Origin: Herbivorax alkaliphila
GTDB lineage: Bacteria > Bacillota > Clostridia > Acetivibrionales > Acetivibrionaceae
Assembly (NCBI RefSeq): GCF_030848475.1
Contig: NZ_JAVDDS010000001.1
Span: 150,334 to 214,333 of the forward strand
Direction of reading: 5' to 3'
Length of the DNA stretch: 64,000 bases
Shown: piece after piece, positions 61,963 through 64,000 of the stretch
Numbering within the stretch: the first letter of the stretch is position 1
How the letters are laid out: every line of letters starts with the position of its first letter
Made by a program: the position numbers and the translations under genes
Notes under the pieces: model-generated
Databases searched by the model: none
The model's input: only the letters and a program-made list of their open reading frames with translations
Told to the model about the DNA's origin: nothing

Positions 61963-62574
61963 TTATTTTATACAAATATTTCGATAGCAACAATCAAGAC
62001 ACTTGCTTTTTTCCTTTGTTGACGCTGGAAAAAAGCCATTTAGAACCTTTTTATATTCATCTATATAAGAGAAAACTTTTTCCTTTTCACTTTTATCCAC
62101 TTCAACTTCTACTAATTTATTACCTTCTCGACAGTAGACTATGTACCCCACTTTCACTTCTTTTTTATAAACCTCTTCAATCATTAGTGAATACATAATA
62201 ATTTGACTTTTATACGTTTTATATAACCTTTCATTGTAAACAGCGTATTTAAAATCAAGAGGACACATTGATCCATCAGAACATATGTGAATTTCATCCA
62301 CCTTACCTCTAATCCCCAACTTTGGAGATACAAGATTAATGTCGTTCAGTTTTTCACATGAAGCTATTCTTTTTCGCAAATAATGCTTATTTTCATTTCC
62401 TCTTTTTTTATGAACTTCTTTACCCATAGTGGTCTTAAAACGTTTTTCTGTATGCTGATCAATTCCAAGAGATCGCATAAAATATATAAATCTTTTACAA
62501 TATAAAAATTCAATTATATCAGACGGAGTAATATAATACTGGTTTTCATTAAAAAAACTTTGAGATGATTTCAT
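61963..62574 (-). CDS. cas4: CRISPR-associated exonuclease Cas4
   Basis: A 203-residue RecB-like nuclease with an iron-sulfur cluster. An N-terminal cysteine lies in EFLYCKRFIYF, the nuclease motifs are GIRGKVDEI and CPLDFKYA, a QxxxY-like SQIIMYSLM follows, and the C-terminal cysteine cluster reads CLDCCYRNICIK. Cas4 trims prespacers and selects those with the correct PAM during adaptation. It overlaps cas2 by 26 bp and is the last gene of cas1-cas2-cas4. In most type I systems the order is cas4-cas1-cas2, so this order is unusual. Confidence 0.92.
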   Translation of the reverse strand: MKSSQSFFNENQYYITPSDIIEFLYCKRFIYFMRSLGIDQHTEKRFKTTMGKEVHKKRGNENKHYLRKRIASCEKLNDINLVSPKLGIRGKVDEIHICSDGSMCPLDFKYAVYNERLYKTYKSQIIMYSLMIEEVYKKEVKVGYIVYCREGNKLVEVEVDKSEKEKVFSYIDEYKKVLNGFFPASTKEKSKCLDCCYRNICIK

Positions 62575-62839
62575 CTGTTACCAACTCCTTATCAAATGCT
62601 TGGCCTATTAAACCAGCCTTGTTTAACTCGGCCTTACTCATAGGAAATACATACACCGAGTCCTTTTCTTGGTTTATCATATTATCAAATTCAAGCTTAA
62701 TCTCATCAAATTGATTTTCTTCTAAGTCACCAAGAAAGACACTTTTTTGAACACGATATAATCCTGCATTTTTGCATTTTTTTATTACATTATTACGGGT
62801 TTTATTTGAGACAATATCATAAATTACCCAAGTGAACAT
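62549..62839 (-). CDS. cas2: CRISPR-associated endoribonuclease-fold protein Cas2
   Basis: A 96-residue ferredoxin-fold protein beginning MFTWVIYDIVSNKTRNNVIKKC, with the conserved aspartate in YDI at residue 8 and GLYRVQKSVFLGDL typical of Cas2. It forms the structural core of the Cas1-Cas2 integrase. It overlaps cas1 by 16 bp and cas4 by 26 bp, so the three genes are translationally coupled. Confidence 0.93.
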   Translation of the reverse strand: MFTWVIYDIVSNKTRNNVIKKCKNAGLYRVQKSVFLGDLEENQFDEIKLEFDNMINQEKDSVYVFPMSKAELNKAGLIGQAFDKELVTDEIISKFF

Positions 62840-63822
62840 TGAACCTCCTCCTTTAGAATCCTATTGGCTATATTATGACAGTCATATTGAATGATATTAG
62901 AAAACTCTATTCTTCTGCCTTTATAATTCAATTTCTTTTCTAACTCCTTGTTGTATTCCATTATTAAATGCTTTTTACCTTCTTTGTTTAAATAGTATCC
63001 TTCTTCAATTCTATCAAAAAAATCTGCTTCGACTTTTTTTGTACTAAACAGTCTAAATACAATTTCATCCATATATCCTCTGTACATCTCTACAAGGTCA
63101 AAAACAAGTGCTTTCTTATTGTAGTTATCAGTATGCATTATTCCTATATAAGGGTCAAGCCCTGCTATTATACATGCTTTCTCTACACTTGAGTATAATA
63201 TTCCATATGAATAATTTAACATGCAGTTAAATTCATCCATAGCAGGATTTCGACTTCGACCTTCAAAAGCATATTTTTCTGGAATAAGTCTACCTAAGGT
63301 TTCAAAATATTTTCGCCCCGCACTTCCTTCATATCCTTGTAAAGAGCCTCTAACATTTTCAATTGTTTTATTTGACGGTATATCTAAAACATTTTCTTTT
63401 GAATTATTTATTTTGACTACTGCTTCTTTGATTATATTTTTTCTCTCATCTCTTCTATTTATATCTAATTTGTTTAAGAACTGAATTTGATTGTCCATTT
63501 TTTGTACAACCCATTCTTTCACAAGACCTAATCCAAATGGTATGTCTTGTAAAAACAACTGTTTTCTTCTTATAGTACTTATACTCCCGAGTTTAGAATG
63601 CCATATCCTCCCTAATGGCTGTCCTGTATATCTTAAAAAAACAATGTCTATGTTGTTGTCTAAGGCTAATTCAATTGCATCTGTACTAAGAGCAGCATGA
63701 GTAGTTATCATTATTTGCTCAACTTTTTTAGCTGATATCTCATTGTCTTTTTCATCTTTAATTAAAAAGCACTCTCCTCTTTTACAAAGGTATAATCCAG
63801 GTTTGTTTAAAATTATTTTCAA
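62824..63822 (-). CDS. cas1: CRISPR integrase Cas1
   Basis: A 332-residue Cas1 integrase. The catalytic region is intact: glutamate in FEGRSRNPAMDEFN (or close), histidine in GIMHTDNYNKKALVFDLVE and the following aspartate/glutamates. The longer frame to 63996 translates CRISPR repeats (twice giving PLKQGLK) and is not part of the gene. I choose TTG 63822 with GGAGG about 8 bp before it (MKIILNKPGLYLCKRG). It is the first gene of the adaptation operon and lies about 40 bp from the array. No interference genes are in the window. Confidence 0.93.
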   Translation of the reverse strand: MKIILNKPGLYLCKRGECFLIKDEKDNEISAKKVEQIMITTHAALSTDAIELALDNNIDIVFLRYTGQPLGRIWHSKLGSISTIRRKQLFLQDIPFGLGLVKEWVVQKMDNQIQFLNKLDINRRDERKNIIKEAVVKINNSKENVLDIPSNKTIENVRGSLQGYEGSAGRKYFETLGRLIPEKYAFEGRSRNPAMDEFNCMLNYSYGILYSSVEKACIIAGLDPYIGIMHTDNYNKKALVFDLVEMYRGYMDEIVFRLFSTKKVEADFFDRIEEGYYLNKEGKKHLIMEYNKELEKKLNYKGRRIEFSNIIQYDCHNIANRILKEEVQCSLG

Positions 63823-63861
63823 TATCAACGCCTCCAAAATTTTATTTTTTTGATTTATATA

Positions 63862-63973
63862 GGAAACTCTCTTCAATCCTTGTTTTAATGGATTTATTGC
63901 TGTGTTGAATGCAGCTAATAAATAAGCTAAATATAAATATAGTTTCAATCCTTGTTTTAATGGAATCTTCACT
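63862..63973 (-). CRISPR. Leader-distal end of a CRISPR array (two repeats visible)
   Basis: TTCAATCCTTGTTTTAATGG occurs at 63872-63891 and 63944-63963, 72 bp apart. Read on the minus strand the right copy ends GGATTGAAAC, the usual 3' end of type I/III repeats (5' handle of the crRNA), so the array is transcribed leftward into cas1. The left copy has a degraded 3' end (GATTGAAGAG), as expected for the last repeat. Exact repeat length cannot be fixed from two copies; if it is about 30 nt, the spacer is about 42. Confidence 0.8.
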
Positions 63974-64000
63974 TTAACATTTGGAGAACAATTCAATTAT

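Noticed and set aside
63823..63996. N-terminal extension of Cas1
   Set aside because: It reads through CRISPR repeats (PLKQGLK twice); TTG 63822 has a ribosome site.

Overview
The window is AT-rich (roughly one third G+C by eye) and has strong GGAGG-type ribosome sites, TTG/GTG starts, SLH-domain surface proteins, a SleB-type spore cortex hydrolase and clostridial YesM/YesN regulators. This points to an anaerobic, spore-forming Firmicute of the Clostridia/Tissierellia type. The genus is inference. No rRNA or tRNA gene was recognised.

Layout. 1-2.9 kb: tail of an unidentified gene, a PrsA-like foldase and a voltage-gated K+ channel. 2.9-6.1 kb: a decayed zone in which a DUF58/DUF4129-type operon is cut by an IS605-family tnpB relic fused to a broken ISLre2 transposase. 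6.1-9.4 kb: a TipAL-type MerR regulator, a MutS-like ATPase and a palindromic MITE whose ends resemble the ISLre2 end. 9.5-16.2 kb: DUF3502-type sugar-binding lipoprotein, secreted CBM/hydrolase fusion and a YesM/YesN two-component pair, with no permease genes. 16.2-19.6 kb: a solitary HsdR-like restriction subunit and a DUF234 remnant beside a 46-bp palindrome. 19.7-25.6 kb: GT-C glycosyltransferase, endonuclease/phosphatase-family protein, nitroreductase, AraC-GyrI regulator and a truncated DUF975 gene. 25.7-29.7 kb: a compact thiol-redox operon (CcdA, TlpA, thioredoxin-TrxR fusion, second TrxR-like protein, glutaredoxin). 29.9-32 kb: three unrecognised small genes followed by sleB. 32.1-38.9 kb: membrane protein, Tex, a PfkB-family kinase and a nucleotidyltransferase fused to a degenerate phosphomannomutase.

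39.5-50.3 kb: a candidate c-di-AMP riboswitch before a peptidoglycan-binding protein, an FAD oxidoreductase, a methyltransferase, then a surface-layer locus (two SLH proteins plus a C-terminal processing protease) and an AraC regulator. 50.4-54.8 kb: ddl-murI-DUF1934-argS. 55.1-61.9 kb: MATE transporter, TspO-like protein and a group of zinc-ribbon/TPR membrane proteins. 61.9-64 kb: a CRISPR adaptation module (cas1-cas2-cas4) with the leader-distal end of an array running off the right edge.

The most distinctive property is the number of short dispersed elements: four ~95-bp palindromes (11.1, 26.9, 35.3, 39.2 kb), ISLre2-related MITEs, three relics resembling IS605 right ends, and REP-like hairpins that now supply stop codons, terminators and one promoter element. 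The best candidates for new biology are the redox cassette with altered NADPH motifs, the small-gene operon before sleB, the multi-branched structure at 31975-32101, the divergent riboswitch, and the unusual cas gene order.
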